A DNA stretch of 64,000 nt. It comes from Flavobacterium panacis (lineage in GTDB: Bacteria; Bacteroidota; Bacteroidia; Flavobacteriales; Flavobacteriaceae). Below the pieces are notes generated by a model. That model saw only the letters and a program-made list of their open reading frames with translations. It ran no database searches and was not told the origin of the DNA. The translations under genes were made by a program, and so were the position numbers. Of the stretch, positions 8,679 to 16,763 are shown in pieces. The stretch is taken from NCBI RefSeq assembly GCF_024649945.1, contig NZ_JANKMS010000007.1, forward strand, positions 62,001-126,000, in the 5' to 3' direction. Numbering within the stretch: position 1 is the stretch's first letter; every line of letters starts with the position of its first letter.

Positions 8679-9248
8679 TTATTTTCTCGGAATCCATTTC
8701 ACTTCCTCCGCTTTTAAGTCAAACGACAACTTCCGTGCCAAGACAAAAAGGTAGTCAGAAAGTCGGTTTAAGTACATAATTGCTATTTCTGGAACGTGTT
8801 CATTGTGGCTTAAATGTACCGCTAAACGCTCCGCGCGACGGCAAATACAACGTGCAATATGACAATGTGACACGGTAGGATGACCGCCTGGCAAAACAAA
8901 ATGAGTCATTTGTGGAAGGCTTTCCTCCATTTTATCTATTTCGTTTTCGAGCAATTCAATATCCGAATCAATTATTCCGAGATTTTCTAATCGAAGTTTT
9001 CCATTTTTTAAAACTTCTTTTTCCTGTGGAGTTGCCAAAATGGCACCAACAGTAAAAAGTCTATCCTGAATTTCGATTAAAATGGTTTTGTAATGTTCGT
9101 CAATTTCCTGATCACGGATTAATCCGATATAAGAATTTAGTTCGTCAACAGTTCCGTAGCTGTCAATTCTAATATGGTCTTTGGGTACGCGAGTTCCTCC
9201 AAAAAGAGCTGTTGTACCTTTGTCGCCTGTTTTGGTATATACTTTCAT
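8679..9248 (-). CDS. Cob(I)alamin adenosyltransferase, PduO type
   Basis: A 189-residue ATR that transfers adenosyl from ATP to cob(I)alamin, making coenzyme B12. KVYTKTGDKGTTALFGG at the N-terminus is the ATP-binding signature; the helix IARCICRRAERLAV (131-144) and LNRLSDYLFVLAR (160-172) contain the conserved arginines and the active-site region. Length is typical. No other cobalamin genes are adjacent, although the window holds a radical SAM protein of a class often cobalamin-linked. Confidence 0.9.
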   Translation of the reverse strand: MKVYTKTGDKGTTALFGGTRVPKDHIRIDSYGTVDELNSYIGLIRDQEIDEHYKTILIEIQDRLFTVGAILATPQEKEVLKNGKLRLENLGIIDSDIELLENEIDKMEESLPQMTHFVLPGGHPTVSHCHIARCICRRAERLAVHLSHNEHVPEIAIMYLNRLSDYLFVLARKLSFDLKAEEVKWIPRK

Positions 9249-9253
9249 TTTTT

Positions 9254-9297
9254 TTAAGATGCTAAGGTTCTGAGATACTAAGATGCTAAGTTTTTTT
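9254..9297. repeat. CTAAGATGCTAAG word repeat
   Basis: Intergenic run TAAGATGCTAAGGTTCTGAG, then ATACTAAGATGCTAAG: the word CTAAGAT(G/A)CTAAG occurs repeatedly with small changes. The same word forms a palindrome at 22968-23040 and recurs near 51430-51465. Confidence 0.6.
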
Positions 9298-9330
9298 CCT
9301 GTGCGATTAAACGATTAACCAAATAAACGG

Positions 9331-10023
9331 TTAAACTTCTTTACGATTATCACTTTCAATTAAGCCGTCTCTTAAGCGTATTACGCGATGTGCGTATGCT
9401 GCGATATCTTCTTCGTGGGTTACTAGAATGACTGTATTTCCTTGTGCATGAATATCACCAAAAAGCTTCATGATTTCTACAGAAGTTTTACTGTCTAAGT
9501 TTCCTGTTGGTTCATCTGCTAAAATGATAGAAGGTTTGTTAACCAAAGCTCGAGCAACAGCAACACGTTGACGTTGTCCTCCAGAAAGCTGATTCGGCTG
9601 GTGATCCATTCGGTCTGCAAGATTCACTTGCGTCAGCACTTCTTTGGCTCGTGCAATTCTATCCGATTTTCCATAACCAGCATAAATCATTGGAAGCGCA
9701 ACATTATCAAGTGCAGTTGTTCTAGGCAATAAATTAAAAGTCTGAAAAACAAAACCAATTTCTTTGTTCCTAATTTCGGCCAATTCATCATCTTTCATTT
9801 GGCTGACATCTTTTCCGTTTAAAACATAATGTCCAGAAGTTGGAGTGTCTAAACATCCTAATAAGTTCATTAAGGTAGACTTTCCAGATCCCGAAGGTCC
9901 CATTAGAGCAACATATTCCCCTTTTTTTATTTCCAGATTTATTCCTTTTAAAACATATACAATTTCGTTTCCTAAAACAAAATTACGTTTGATGTCAGTT
10001 ATTTTAATTAATGGTTCAGCCAT
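9331..10023 (-). CDS. ABC transporter ATP-binding protein, MacB/LolD-like
   Basis: A 230-residue ATPase subunit: Walker A GPSGSGKS, Q-loop VFQTFNLLPRTTALDNV, signature LSGGQRQRVAVARAL, Walker B ILADEPTGNLDS and H-loop VTHEED. The wording NLDSKTSVEIM and the overall length place it among ATPases of the MacB/LolD/FtsE type, which work with MacB-like permeases in efflux or lipoprotein release. No permease is adjacent, so the partner is encoded elsewhere. Confidence 0.9.
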   Translation of the reverse strand: MAEPLIKITDIKRNFVLGNEIVYVLKGINLEIKKGEYVALMGPSGSGKSTLMNLLGCLDTPTSGHYVLNGKDVSQMKDDELAEIRNKEIGFVFQTFNLLPRTTALDNVALPMIYAGYGKSDRIARAKEVLTQVNLADRMDHQPNQLSGGQRQRVAVARALVNKPSIILADEPTGNLDSKTSVEIMKLFGDIHAQGNTVILVTHEEDIAAYAHRVIRLRDGLIESDNRKEV

Positions 10024-10260
10024 TTTGGTTTATAATTTTGGATTTAAAAGTACAAAACACTTTTCAATAAAAACCATTAGTAGTTGAGAAATGACTTTTG
10101 TTACAAATCAGATTTAATTTCTAATTTTTATCAAAGTGATATAAAAGTATAGTTTGAAGTTGTTATATGGTTTTGAAGAAATATTGTATAATTGTCATTA
10201 TTTTGTTGTTTTTGTATATTTAATAGGTTTTGATTCTTAAAAATGTGGTAATAATGTAAT

Positions 10261-10289
10261 TTTGAACGTCTTTGTTTTAAGTAAATTTG
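10261..10289 (+). promoter_or_regulatory. Promoter of the 10318 lipoprotein gene
   Basis: TTTG at 10261-10264, a 17-base spacer and TAAATTTG at 10282-10289 match the Bacteroidota -33/-7 pattern. The start codon is 28 bases downstream. Confidence 0.65.
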
Positions 10290-10317
10290 TTAGTGTATTA
10301 ATTAAACAATCAAGATT

Positions 10318-10977
10318 ATGAAAAATATTAAAATAGCTACAGGAATTGCATTATTAGCATTAAGCTTTACTTCATGTAAAGATGAAAAACAAGAAAAAGC
10401 ACAGCGTACAATTGATTCGTATGTAACCTACGTCGATTCGGTTAAAAATGTAAAAGCTGATGATTTGAAAGAAAATTGGAATGCTGTAGAATCAGAATAC
10501 GATAGAAGAGCAGCAGAAGCTGATGCAGCTTTGGCAGATATCAAAGACAATGCGGCTCAAACAGAAAAAATAAATACAAGTAAGGCAAAATACGAGAGTT
10601 TCAAAAATGAAATGACCACCCTTTTAGCCCCTCCGGCTCCAAGTCCTAAACAACAATTGAGAAATGCCTTGTTTGGTGAAGGAAAAATTGGAGACGATAT
10701 GAGTTTTGCCTGGGTAAATGCTCAAAATATTCATAGTGTTTACCAACAGTTTGTTCATACAGTTGAGAATAATAAAGATAAGTACTCTCGTGAAGACTGG
10801 GATGAAATTAAAGTGCTATACGAAGCATTGGACAGCAGAAAAAACACTGTTGAAAAAGAAGGTTTAACAGCTTCTGATAATAGAAAAATTGCTGGTCTGA
10901 AAATTAAATTTGCACCTATGTATACTGTAAACAGAATGGGAGCGAAAGCAGAAGAAAACAAAGAAGCTAAAAAATAA
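10318..10977 (+). CDS. Helical lipoprotein of unknown function
   Basis: A 219-residue exported lipoprotein. The signal peptide MKNIKIATGIALLALSFTSC ends in a lipobox whose Cys is residue 20. The mature part is Lys/Glu-rich and predicted helical (long charged stretches such as ENWNAVESEYDRRAAEADAA), with a short Pro-rich break APPAPSPKQQ. Nothing catalytic is recognisable. It has its own promoter and a strong terminator. Confidence 0.8.
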   Translation: MKNIKIATGIALLALSFTSCKDEKQEKAQRTIDSYVTYVDSVKNVKADDLKENWNAVESEYDRRAAEADAALADIKDNAAQTEKINTSKAKYESFKNEMTTLLAPPAPSPKQQLRNALFGEGKIGDDMSFAWVNAQNIHSVYQQFVHTVENNKDKYSREDWDEIKVLYEALDSRKNTVEKEGLTASDNRKIAGLKIKFAPMYTVNRMGAKAEENKEAKK

Positions 10978-11000
10978 GCTTTAAATATTTTGAATTAGAT

Positions 11001-11034
11001 AAAAAAAGACAATCATTTCTGATTGTCTTTTTTT
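11001..11034. terminator. Bidirectional terminator
   Basis: AAAAAAAGACAATCA, loop TTTC, TGATTGTCTTTTTTT. It serves the lipoprotein gene and the convergent methyltransferase gene, whose stop codon overlaps its edge. Confidence 0.85.
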
Positions 11035-11812
11035 ATGCTCGTATTATAAAATGTTCTTTCGGCTGTTCTCGCCTAAAGAAAACAAAACCCCATTGAAAAG
11101 TATCGATTGTTACTTTTACTTTTGGATGATTTTTTATGCTTTCCCAAGCTTCTTCCATTTCTTCTGACCAATGAATATCATCAAAAATCCAGACAGAATC
11201 GTTATCAATCGTTGGCAGTAAAAGATCAAAATAGGCAAGAGTTGCTCTTTTGGAATGATTTCCGTCAAAATAAATTAGATTGTAATTTGAAGCTTGCAGG
11301 TTTTCAGAAATTAAAAAAGATTCAAATTCTGAAATGACATTTTCAACATTTTTACAATCGAATTCATTTAGTTGATTTTTTGCAATACCAGCGGTATTAG
11401 GACAACCTTCAATTGTAATTACTTTTGCTTTTGGATTTCCCAAAGCTAAAGCTGAAGTTGCCAAACCTAAAGATGTTCCTATTTCAAGAATATTTTGAGG
11501 TTGAAAATAATTCGATACACGAAATAATAATTCTGCTCTTTTTGGGGAAATTCCCGCCGTTTGCGCAATTTTAGAAATCTGTCTTTTGTTTGATTTGAAT
11601 ACTTTTGAACCAGCACCAAAATCAGTTACTTCAATGAAGTTTTTGTTTTTTAAAAGAGCTTTTCTATAGTTTTTTAGAATTGCATATTCTGGTTTTGTTT
11701 TCTTGTCGTAAAAACATTTTGTTAGTAAACTAAAAACAAAAGGTGAGTGAACTGCATGTTCATTCTTAGAATCCCAAAGAAATTTTAGATAAGCTTTAAT
11801 TTGAAACAGCAT
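11033..11812 (-). CDS. Class I SAM-dependent methyltransferase
   Basis: A 259-residue protein. Motif I is ILEIGTSLGLATSALAL, followed by VITIEGCPNTAGIAKNQL and the acidic IYFDGNHS; this order resembles small O-methyltransferases. The N-terminal ~90 residues (HAVHSPFVFSLLTKCFYD) form an extra helical region conserved in Bacteroidota homologues as far as can be recalled. The substrate is unknown. Confidence 0.75.
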   Translation of the reverse strand: MLFQIKAYLKFLWDSKNEHAVHSPFVFSLLTKCFYDKKTKPEYAILKNYRKALLKNKNFIEVTDFGAGSKVFKSNKRQISKIAQTAGISPKRAELLFRVSNYFQPQNILEIGTSLGLATSALALGNPKAKVITIEGCPNTAGIAKNQLNEFDCKNVENVISEFESFLISENLQASNYNLIYFDGNHSKRATLAYFDLLLPTIDNDSVWIFDDIHWSEEMEEAWESIKNHPKVKVTIDTFQWGFVFFRREQPKEHFIIRA

Positions 11813-11845
11813 TCGTATTAATTATTTCGTCTTTTTTTAAACGAA

Positions 11846-12316
11846 TTAGTTTACTGTAATTAATTTAATTTCAAAAATTAAAACAGAACCAGCTGGAATG
11901 TTTTGAACTTTATCAGCTCCGTAGCCTAAATGTGCAGGTATAAACAAAATTCCACTTCCACCTTCTTTAAAAAGTGGTAATGCTTCTTGCCATCCTAAAA
12001 TTAACTTGTTTAGAGGGAAAGTTACATTTGTCTTGCTTTGATCAAAAACAGTTCCATTAGTAAGAGAACCTTTGTAAGTAACTGTTACGTTTGATTGTAA
12101 AGTAGGCTGTTTGCCTGTTCCTTCTTCCGTAATAATATAATGTAAACCAGTACTTGTTTTTACAGCTGTTAGATTATTTTTAGCTAGATATTCAGTGATT
12201 TCTTTTTCGTTTTCAACAGTGTAATCTAGTTTTTCCGGAATTCTTTGTAATCCTGAATCGTTTGAACAAGAAATAAAAAATGTCAGGATCGAAAATGCTA
12301 CTAATAATTTTTTCAT
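11846..12316 (-). CDS. FKBP-type peptidyl-prolyl isomerase lipoprotein
   Basis: A 156-residue protein with a lipoprotein signal (MKKLLVAFSILTFFISC, Cys 17) and a C-terminal FKBP domain from about residue 55: TVTYKGSLTNGTVFDQS, GWQEALPLFKEGG, IPAHLGYGA, IPAGSVLIFEIKL. It probably assists folding of exported proteins in the periplasm or at the outer membrane. Confidence 0.9.
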   Translation of the reverse strand: MKKLLVAFSILTFFISCSNDSGLQRIPEKLDYTVENEKEITEYLAKNNLTAVKTSTGLHYIITEEGTGKQPTLQSNVTVTYKGSLTNGTVFDQSKTNVTFPLNKLILGWQEALPLFKEGGSGILFIPAHLGYGADKVQNIPAGSVLIFEIKLITVN

Positions 12317-12362
12317 GTGGTATTTGTTTTTTTAAGTTTGTAAATATAAGGAAATTAGTTTT

Positions 12363-12400
12363 TAGTCGCGGTCTCAGTCTTCAGTTTGCTTATCAGTTGC
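12363..12400. repeat. CAGTCT-word repeat, short copy
   Basis: Contains AGTCGCGGTCTCAGTCTTCA, then GTTTGCTTATCAGTTGC, a degraded copy of the CAGTCT word family. It borders the 3' end of the four-helix-bundle gene, whose other side carries the reverse-oriented tract at 12850-12939. Confidence 0.5.
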
Positions 12401-12758
12401 ATCCAAATTTGTTTGGGTTATTGATCATAAAATTAATTAGTTTTCCAATCTCTATACTTTTTATGTTTAGATGTTCAAATTTTTCTTTAGTAATATAATT
12501 ACATTTTAATGAAAATTCTAGCCAAGTATTTGTTTCTGAGTTTTCGGCATCACTATCAGTTAATTTGCTTATGAAATGATTTACATATCTTCTTTTTCGA
12601 TAAGATTCTGCAATATTTGCACAAACACTTCTTGATGATCTACGGATTTGATCTGTTAAAGAAAATTGCTCTTCTTTTGGAAATGTCTTAGATAATTCAA
12701 ATATTTCCATTGCAAGTTCAAAAGACTTTCTGTATGCTAATAATTCTTTAAAATCCAT
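12393..12758 (-). CDS. Four-helix bundle protein (S23/IVP family)
   Basis: A 121-residue protein: FKELLAYRKSFELAMEIFEL, FPKEEQFSLTDQIRRSSRSV, then CANIAESYRKRR, the pattern of the family first found in 23S rRNA intervening sequences. Members form pentameric four-helix bundles; their role is not established. Here it is not inside an rRNA gene but is flanked on both sides by the CAGTCT/GACTGA repeat family. Confidence 0.85.
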   Translation of the reverse strand: MDFKELLAYRKSFELAMEIFELSKTFPKEEQFSLTDQIRRSSRSVCANIAESYRKRRYVNHFISKLTDSDAENSETNTWLEFSLKCNYITKEKFEHLNIKSIEIGKLINFMINNPNKFGCN

Positions 12759-12849
12759 TTTTTATTTTTTTACAAGAATAAAAAAAATAAAGAAAAAGAT
12801 TACTTTTTAAAAAATAAAAATACGAGTTAATACATAAAAATGCTTGAAA

Positions 12850-12939
12850 ACTGAGACTAAGACTAAGACTGAGACCGAAACTAAGACTAAGACTGAGACT
12901 GAGACTAAGACTGAGACTGAAACTGAGACTGAGACCGAA
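12850..12939. repeat. Degenerate tandem hexamer, about 15 units
   Basis: Fifteen consecutive hexamers of the form ACTGAG, ACTAAG, ACCGAA or ACTGAA occupy exactly 90 bases between the four-helix-bundle gene and the ABC-F gene. It is the longest member of the CAGTCT/GACTGA family in the window. Confidence 0.85.
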
Positions 12940-12949
12940 AACCTATAAT

Positions 12950-14812
12950 TTACCCTTCAATTTTAGCAGAAAGCTCAAACCAACGTTCTTCCTTTGCATC
13001 AATTTTGTTAATTATGTTTTGAAGTTCGTTTGCTTTTTTCTCAATGTCGGCATCAGCCACTTTTCCGTCAGAGAATAATTGTTCGATTTTAGTTTTTTCG
13101 ATTTCTAAATCTTTGATTTCTCTTTCGATTTTTTGATATTCTTTTTGTTCGTTAAAAGTCAGATTTCCAGTCGGATTATTTTGTTTCCAATCTTTCTTTT
13201 CTGCTTTGTTTTCTTCTTTTTGAGCAACATCGGCACTATCTTCATAAGCTCTGAAATCAGAATAGTTTCCTGGGAAATTTTCAATTTCACCTTGTCCTCT
13301 GAAAACAAATAAATGATCTACAATCTTATCCATAAAATAGCGATCGTGAGAAACTACTAATAAACATCCAGGATAATCTAATAAAAAGCTTTCCAAAACG
13401 TTCAAAGTCACAATATCCAAATCGTTTGTTGGCTCATCAAGAATCAAGAAGTTCGGATTCTGAATTAAAACGGTACATAAATACAAACGTTTTAATTCAC
13501 CACCACTTAATTTTTCTACATAATCATATTGTTTTTTAGCATCAAAAAGAAAACGCTCCAATAATTGCGAAGCTGAAATAATTTTTCCTTTTGCAAGTGG
13601 AATATATTCTCCGTATTCCTTAATAATGTCAATTACACGTTGACCTGGTTTCGGATTGATTCCTGATTGTGTGTAATAACCCACTTTTATCGTATCGCCT
13701 TTTACCACACGTCCGCTGTCTGGTGGAATTGTTCCTGTCAGTAGATTTAAGAAAGTCGATTTTCCGGTTCCGTTTTTACCAATAATTCCGATTCTTTCGC
13801 CACGTTGAAAATCAAAGCTGAAATTATCCAGAATAACTTTGTCTTTGAATTTTTTAGAAAGTTTGTGAAGCTCGATAATTTTGCTTCCCATTCTTTCCAT
13901 ATTGATTTCAAGCTCAACTTTGTTTTCTTTGCGTCGGCTTTGTGCTTTTTCTTTAATAATGTAAAAATCGTCCTGACGAGATTTAGACTTGGTTGTTCTC
14001 GCTTTTGGCTGACGACGCATCCACTCTAATTCTTTTACAAAAAGGTTTTTAGCTTTGTCAATACTCGAATTTTCAGAAGTGATTCTTTCTTCTTTTTTCT
14101 GTAAATAGTAAGAGTAGTTCCCTTTGTATTGATATAATTTTCCGTTGTCTAATTCGATAATTTCATTACAAACGCGCTCCAAAAAGAAACGGTCGTGCGT
14201 TACCATAAACAAGGTAATGTTTTCTTTAGCGAAGTAACTTTCAAGCCATTCGATCATTTCCAAATCCAAGTGGTTGGTTGGCTCATCCAAAATCAATAAA
14301 TCTGGACGGTTGATTAGAATTATAGCTAACGAAAGACGCTTTTTTTGTCCCCCAGAAAGATTTTTTACTTTAAGTTTAAAATCTTCCAGTTTTAATTTGA
14401 ATAAAATCTGTTTGTATTGCGTTTCAAAATCCCAAGCGTTATGCTGATCCATTGCGTCAAAAGCTTTTTGGTAGGCTTCTTCGTCTGAAGGGTTTTCTAA
14501 TGCTTTTTCGTAGGCTTCAATAATTTTAAGAGTTTCATTGTCCGAAGCGAAAATACTTTCTTCAATGGTAAGTTCATCTTGCAGATTATTGTCCTGAGAC
14601 AAAAATGCCATTCTGATGCCTTTTCTTAAAACAACTTGTCCAGTATCTGGTTCGTCCAAACCGTTAATAATGCTCATAATGGTTGTTTTCCCAGAACCAT
14701 TTTTAGCAATAAAAGCGATTTTTTGATCTTTGTTGATTCCAAAAGAAATGTTGTCAAAAAGGACTCTTTCTCCAAATGACTTTGATATATTTTCGACTGA
14801 TAAATAATTCAC
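12950..14812 (-). CDS. uup: ABC-F family ATPase, Uup-like
   Basis: A 620-residue soluble protein with two ABC domains: Walker A AKNGSGKTT near residue 36 with signature LSGGQKKRLSL, and IGKNGTGKST near 345 with LSGGELKRLYL; both Walker B boxes read ILDEPTN(H/D)LD. A linker with RRQPKARTTKSKSRQDDFY and a C-terminal Lys/Glu coiled coil (about 535-620) point to the Uup subfamily, ribosome-associated ATPases. No transmembrane segments. A TACTTTTG box is just upstream. Confidence 0.85.
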   Translation of the reverse strand: MNYLSVENISKSFGERVLFDNISFGINKDQKIAFIAKNGSGKTTIMSIINGLDEPDTGQVVLRKGIRMAFLSQDNNLQDELTIEESIFASDNETLKIIEAYEKALENPSDEEAYQKAFDAMDQHNAWDFETQYKQILFKLKLEDFKLKVKNLSGGQKKRLSLAIILINRPDLLILDEPTNHLDLEMIEWLESYFAKENITLFMVTHDRFFLERVCNEIIELDNGKLYQYKGNYSYYLQKKEERITSENSSIDKAKNLFVKELEWMRRQPKARTTKSKSRQDDFYIIKEKAQSRRKENKVELEINMERMGSKIIELHKLSKKFKDKVILDNFSFDFQRGERIGIIGKNGTGKSTFLNLLTGTIPPDSGRVVKGDTIKVGYYTQSGINPKPGQRVIDIIKEYGEYIPLAKGKIISASQLLERFLFDAKKQYDYVEKLSGGELKRLYLCTVLIQNPNFLILDEPTNDLDIVTLNVLESFLLDYPGCLLVVSHDRYFMDKIVDHLFVFRGQGEIENFPGNYSDFRAYEDSADVAQKEENKAEKKDWKQNNPTGNLTFNEQKEYQKIEREIKDLEIEKTKIEQLFSDGKVADADIEKKANELQNIINKIDAKEERWFELSAKIEG

Positions 14813-14830
14813 AAGAATAAAATTTTTTGC

Positions 14831-14838
14831 AAAAGTAA
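14831..14838 (-). promoter_or_regulatory. -7 promoter box for the ABC-F gene
   Basis: The minus strand reads TACTTTTG, matching TAnnTTTG, 18 bases before the start codon. No convincing -33 element was found. Confidence 0.5.
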
Positions 14839-14861
14839 ACTATTATCTTACGATTTGCGAA

Positions 14862-15827
14862 TTATTTATGGAGATACAAACCGAGAACAGAGCTCAAATC
14901 GTAATAATGAATTTGCTGTGGCACATTTATCACTGGTTTACGAACAAGAGCTTCATTGGTCAAAAAATAATGAAGACCGTTTTTAGTCGCAATTCCTTCA
15001 ATTTGATGAAAAGGAAGTTTTAAATTGATTCGTCTTTTATTTCCAGATGTAAAATCCTGATTTTTGAAATCGTAAAGCAGGTATAAAAAAGGTTTTCCGA
15101 TTTTGGTGTAACCGCACAAAACAATGAGGTTTTTATCTTCAAGATGGGTTGCTCCTGTTACTAAACCTTTTGTGTCTAGAGTCGATTTGAATTTTGCAAC
15201 ATGATTTCCAGCTTGATTTGGTAACGAATAAATATTCGTTTTAGATGAATTCCATTGTTTGGTAAACAAATAAATACTGTCTTTAGAAACAATAAAAGCT
15301 TCGCAGTCAAAATCGGTTTTGTTTGGTTTTGAAGCAGAAAAGTTGGTTTGGTCAGAATAGGTAAATGATAGGGTTTCAATTTTTGGTTTTTCATCCAAAA
15401 ATGATTGTTTTTCTATTTTTAGGATTTGAAGATCTTTTCGGTTTCCAGAATAATTATTTCCGAAATCACCTATATATAGGTATAAATCGTCTTGTGCAAT
15501 TTCTTCCCAATCATGATTAACAACGTCATTAAACACGATTTTTCTTTTGATTTTTCCTAAAGAATCTAAACCGTAAATAGTTTTATCATGATCGTCGTTA
15601 TGTGTCCATAATAGATTTTTGAAAGTAATTAATCCTGAAGTTTCATGTAATGAATCACTTAATTGTACAGAATTTTCAGGTTTTAATTTTAAAGTTTTAT
15701 AACTGCAACTTCCGTCATTTTGTAAAGCTTTCGGGTTGTAATTTTCGGCCTGAGGATCTGTGCATCCCGAAACTTGTGAATAACCGACTGTTGTGATTGC
15801 AAGGAAGAAGAAAAAAATTTTTATCAT
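14862..15827 (-). CDS. Exported protein, probable beta-propeller, unknown function
   Basis: About 321 residues. The start at 15827 gives a clean signal peptide (MIKIFFFFLAITTVGYSQ). Just after it comes GCTDPQAENYNPKALQNDG, then SC, a short Cys/Asp motif common in secreted Bacteroidota proteins. The remainder has repeated strands such as LLWTHNDDHDKTIYGLDSLG and LYLYIGDFGNNYSGNR that suggest a propeller-like fold. No catalytic signature and no T9SS sorting domain are seen. Confidence 0.7.
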   Translation of the reverse strand: MIKIFFFFLAITTVGYSQVSGCTDPQAENYNPKALQNDGSCSYKTLKLKPENSVQLSDSLHETSGLITFKNLLWTHNDDHDKTIYGLDSLGKIKRKIVFNDVVNHDWEEIAQDDLYLYIGDFGNNYSGNRKDLQILKIEKQSFLDEKPKIETLSFTYSDQTNFSASKPNKTDFDCEAFIVSKDSIYLFTKQWNSSKTNIYSLPNQAGNHVAKFKSTLDTKGLVTGATHLEDKNLIVLCGYTKIGKPFLYLLYDFKNQDFTSGNKRRINLKLPFHQIEGIATKNGLHYFLTNEALVRKPVINVPQQIHYYDLSSVLGLYLHK

Positions 15828-15914
15828 AATTGCAATGTTGTTTTTGTACAAGTTAAGAATAATTGTGAAAAACGACTGTAATAAATGTCTTTTGAAGAAG
15901 GAAGAAGACTTGTT

Positions 15915-16652
15915 TTAAAATTTAAAAAACTGATTGTTACTTATGACTTCCTTCAGATTTTCAAGATTTCCGATTTTTATTTTTTCGTCAAAAGAAGCAA
16001 TATGTTTTCTGTGATGTACATCGGTTCCGCAGAAATCATACATTCCTTTTTTTAGAAGTTCATCGGCTATTTGGCCTATTTTCGAACCATAATATTCTAC
16101 AGTCGACAACAGGTTCAACTGAAAAAGACATCCCGCATTTTTTAGTTTTTCGTATTCATTAAAATGATCATGATAAAAAACATAACGTTCCGGATGTGCC
16201 AAAACTGGAATATAACCAGCAACCTGTATCTCAAAAATGGTTTTGTATAAGTTTATTGGAGCACTTAAATATGATATTTCGACCAAGACATAATTGTCTT
16301 TTAAAGTAAGTAGTTTTTCTTCTTTAAAATGATTTTCAAACCAATAGTCTATAAAATATTCTGCCGATGCCTGAAAAGGGATCTCGATATTATTTTTTAT
16401 TAATTCATTTTTAGTCTCGTCAAGCTTTGATTGAATTGTTTCTGGTGAATTGTTCCAAACAAAATGACTGATGTGCGGTGTTGTAATGATTTGAGCGATT
16501 CCCAATTCCTGAAAAGAACGGGTAAGTTCTACAGATTTTTCCAGATTTTTAGCGCCATCATCAATACCAGGCAAAATGTGAGAATGTATATCTACAAAAT
16601 CACCATTAAGCAGTTCTTTTAAAATAGGTTTTGACTTGAAAAATGTAAACAT
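15915..16652 (-). CDS. CpsB/YwqE-type tyrosine phosphatase, PHP family
   Basis: A 245-residue metal-dependent phosphoesterase. The metal-binding residues appear in DIHSHILPGIDDGA (21-34), TTPHISHF, SAEYF, LAHPERY and CGTDVHHR, in the order expected of CpsB. Relatives dephosphorylate tyrosine kinases that control capsule or exopolysaccharide synthesis. No polysaccharide kinase or capsule cluster is adjacent. Confidence 0.85.
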   Translation of the reverse strand: MFTFFKSKPILKELLNGDFVDIHSHILPGIDDGAKNLEKSVELTRSFQELGIAQIITTPHISHFVWNNSPETIQSKLDETKNELIKNNIEIPFQASAEYFIDYWFENHFKEEKLLTLKDNYVLVEISYLSAPINLYKTIFEIQVAGYIPVLAHPERYVFYHDHFNEYEKLKNAGCLFQLNLLSTVEYYGSKIGQIADELLKKGMYDFCGTDVHHRKHIASFDEKIKIGNLENLKEVISNNQFFKF

Positions 16653-16730
16653 GGGGCAAAAGTGTGTAACTCAAATTAATAGAATGCAAAATTACTGTAG
16701 AATTTCTAATAAGGCATTTTAGAATTATGT

Positions 16731-16738
16731 TATATTTG
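16731..16738 (+). promoter_or_regulatory. -7 promoter box for the 16764 gene
   Basis: TATATTTG matches TAnnTTTG, 25 bases before the ATG. Confidence 0.55.
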
Positions 16739-16763
16739 ATTTTTAGTAAAAAAGTAAAAAATT

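Noticed and set aside
8509..8697. 62-codon minus-strand reading frame after the cobalamin adenosyltransferase
   Set aside because: Its composition (Lys, Asn, Phe rich) follows from the AATTCCAAATTTC inverted repeat, and it overlaps the end of a well-supported gene.
12850..12939. Possible CRISPR array
   Set aside because: The units are contiguous hexamers without spacers, and no cas gene is present; the same holds for 17958-18084.
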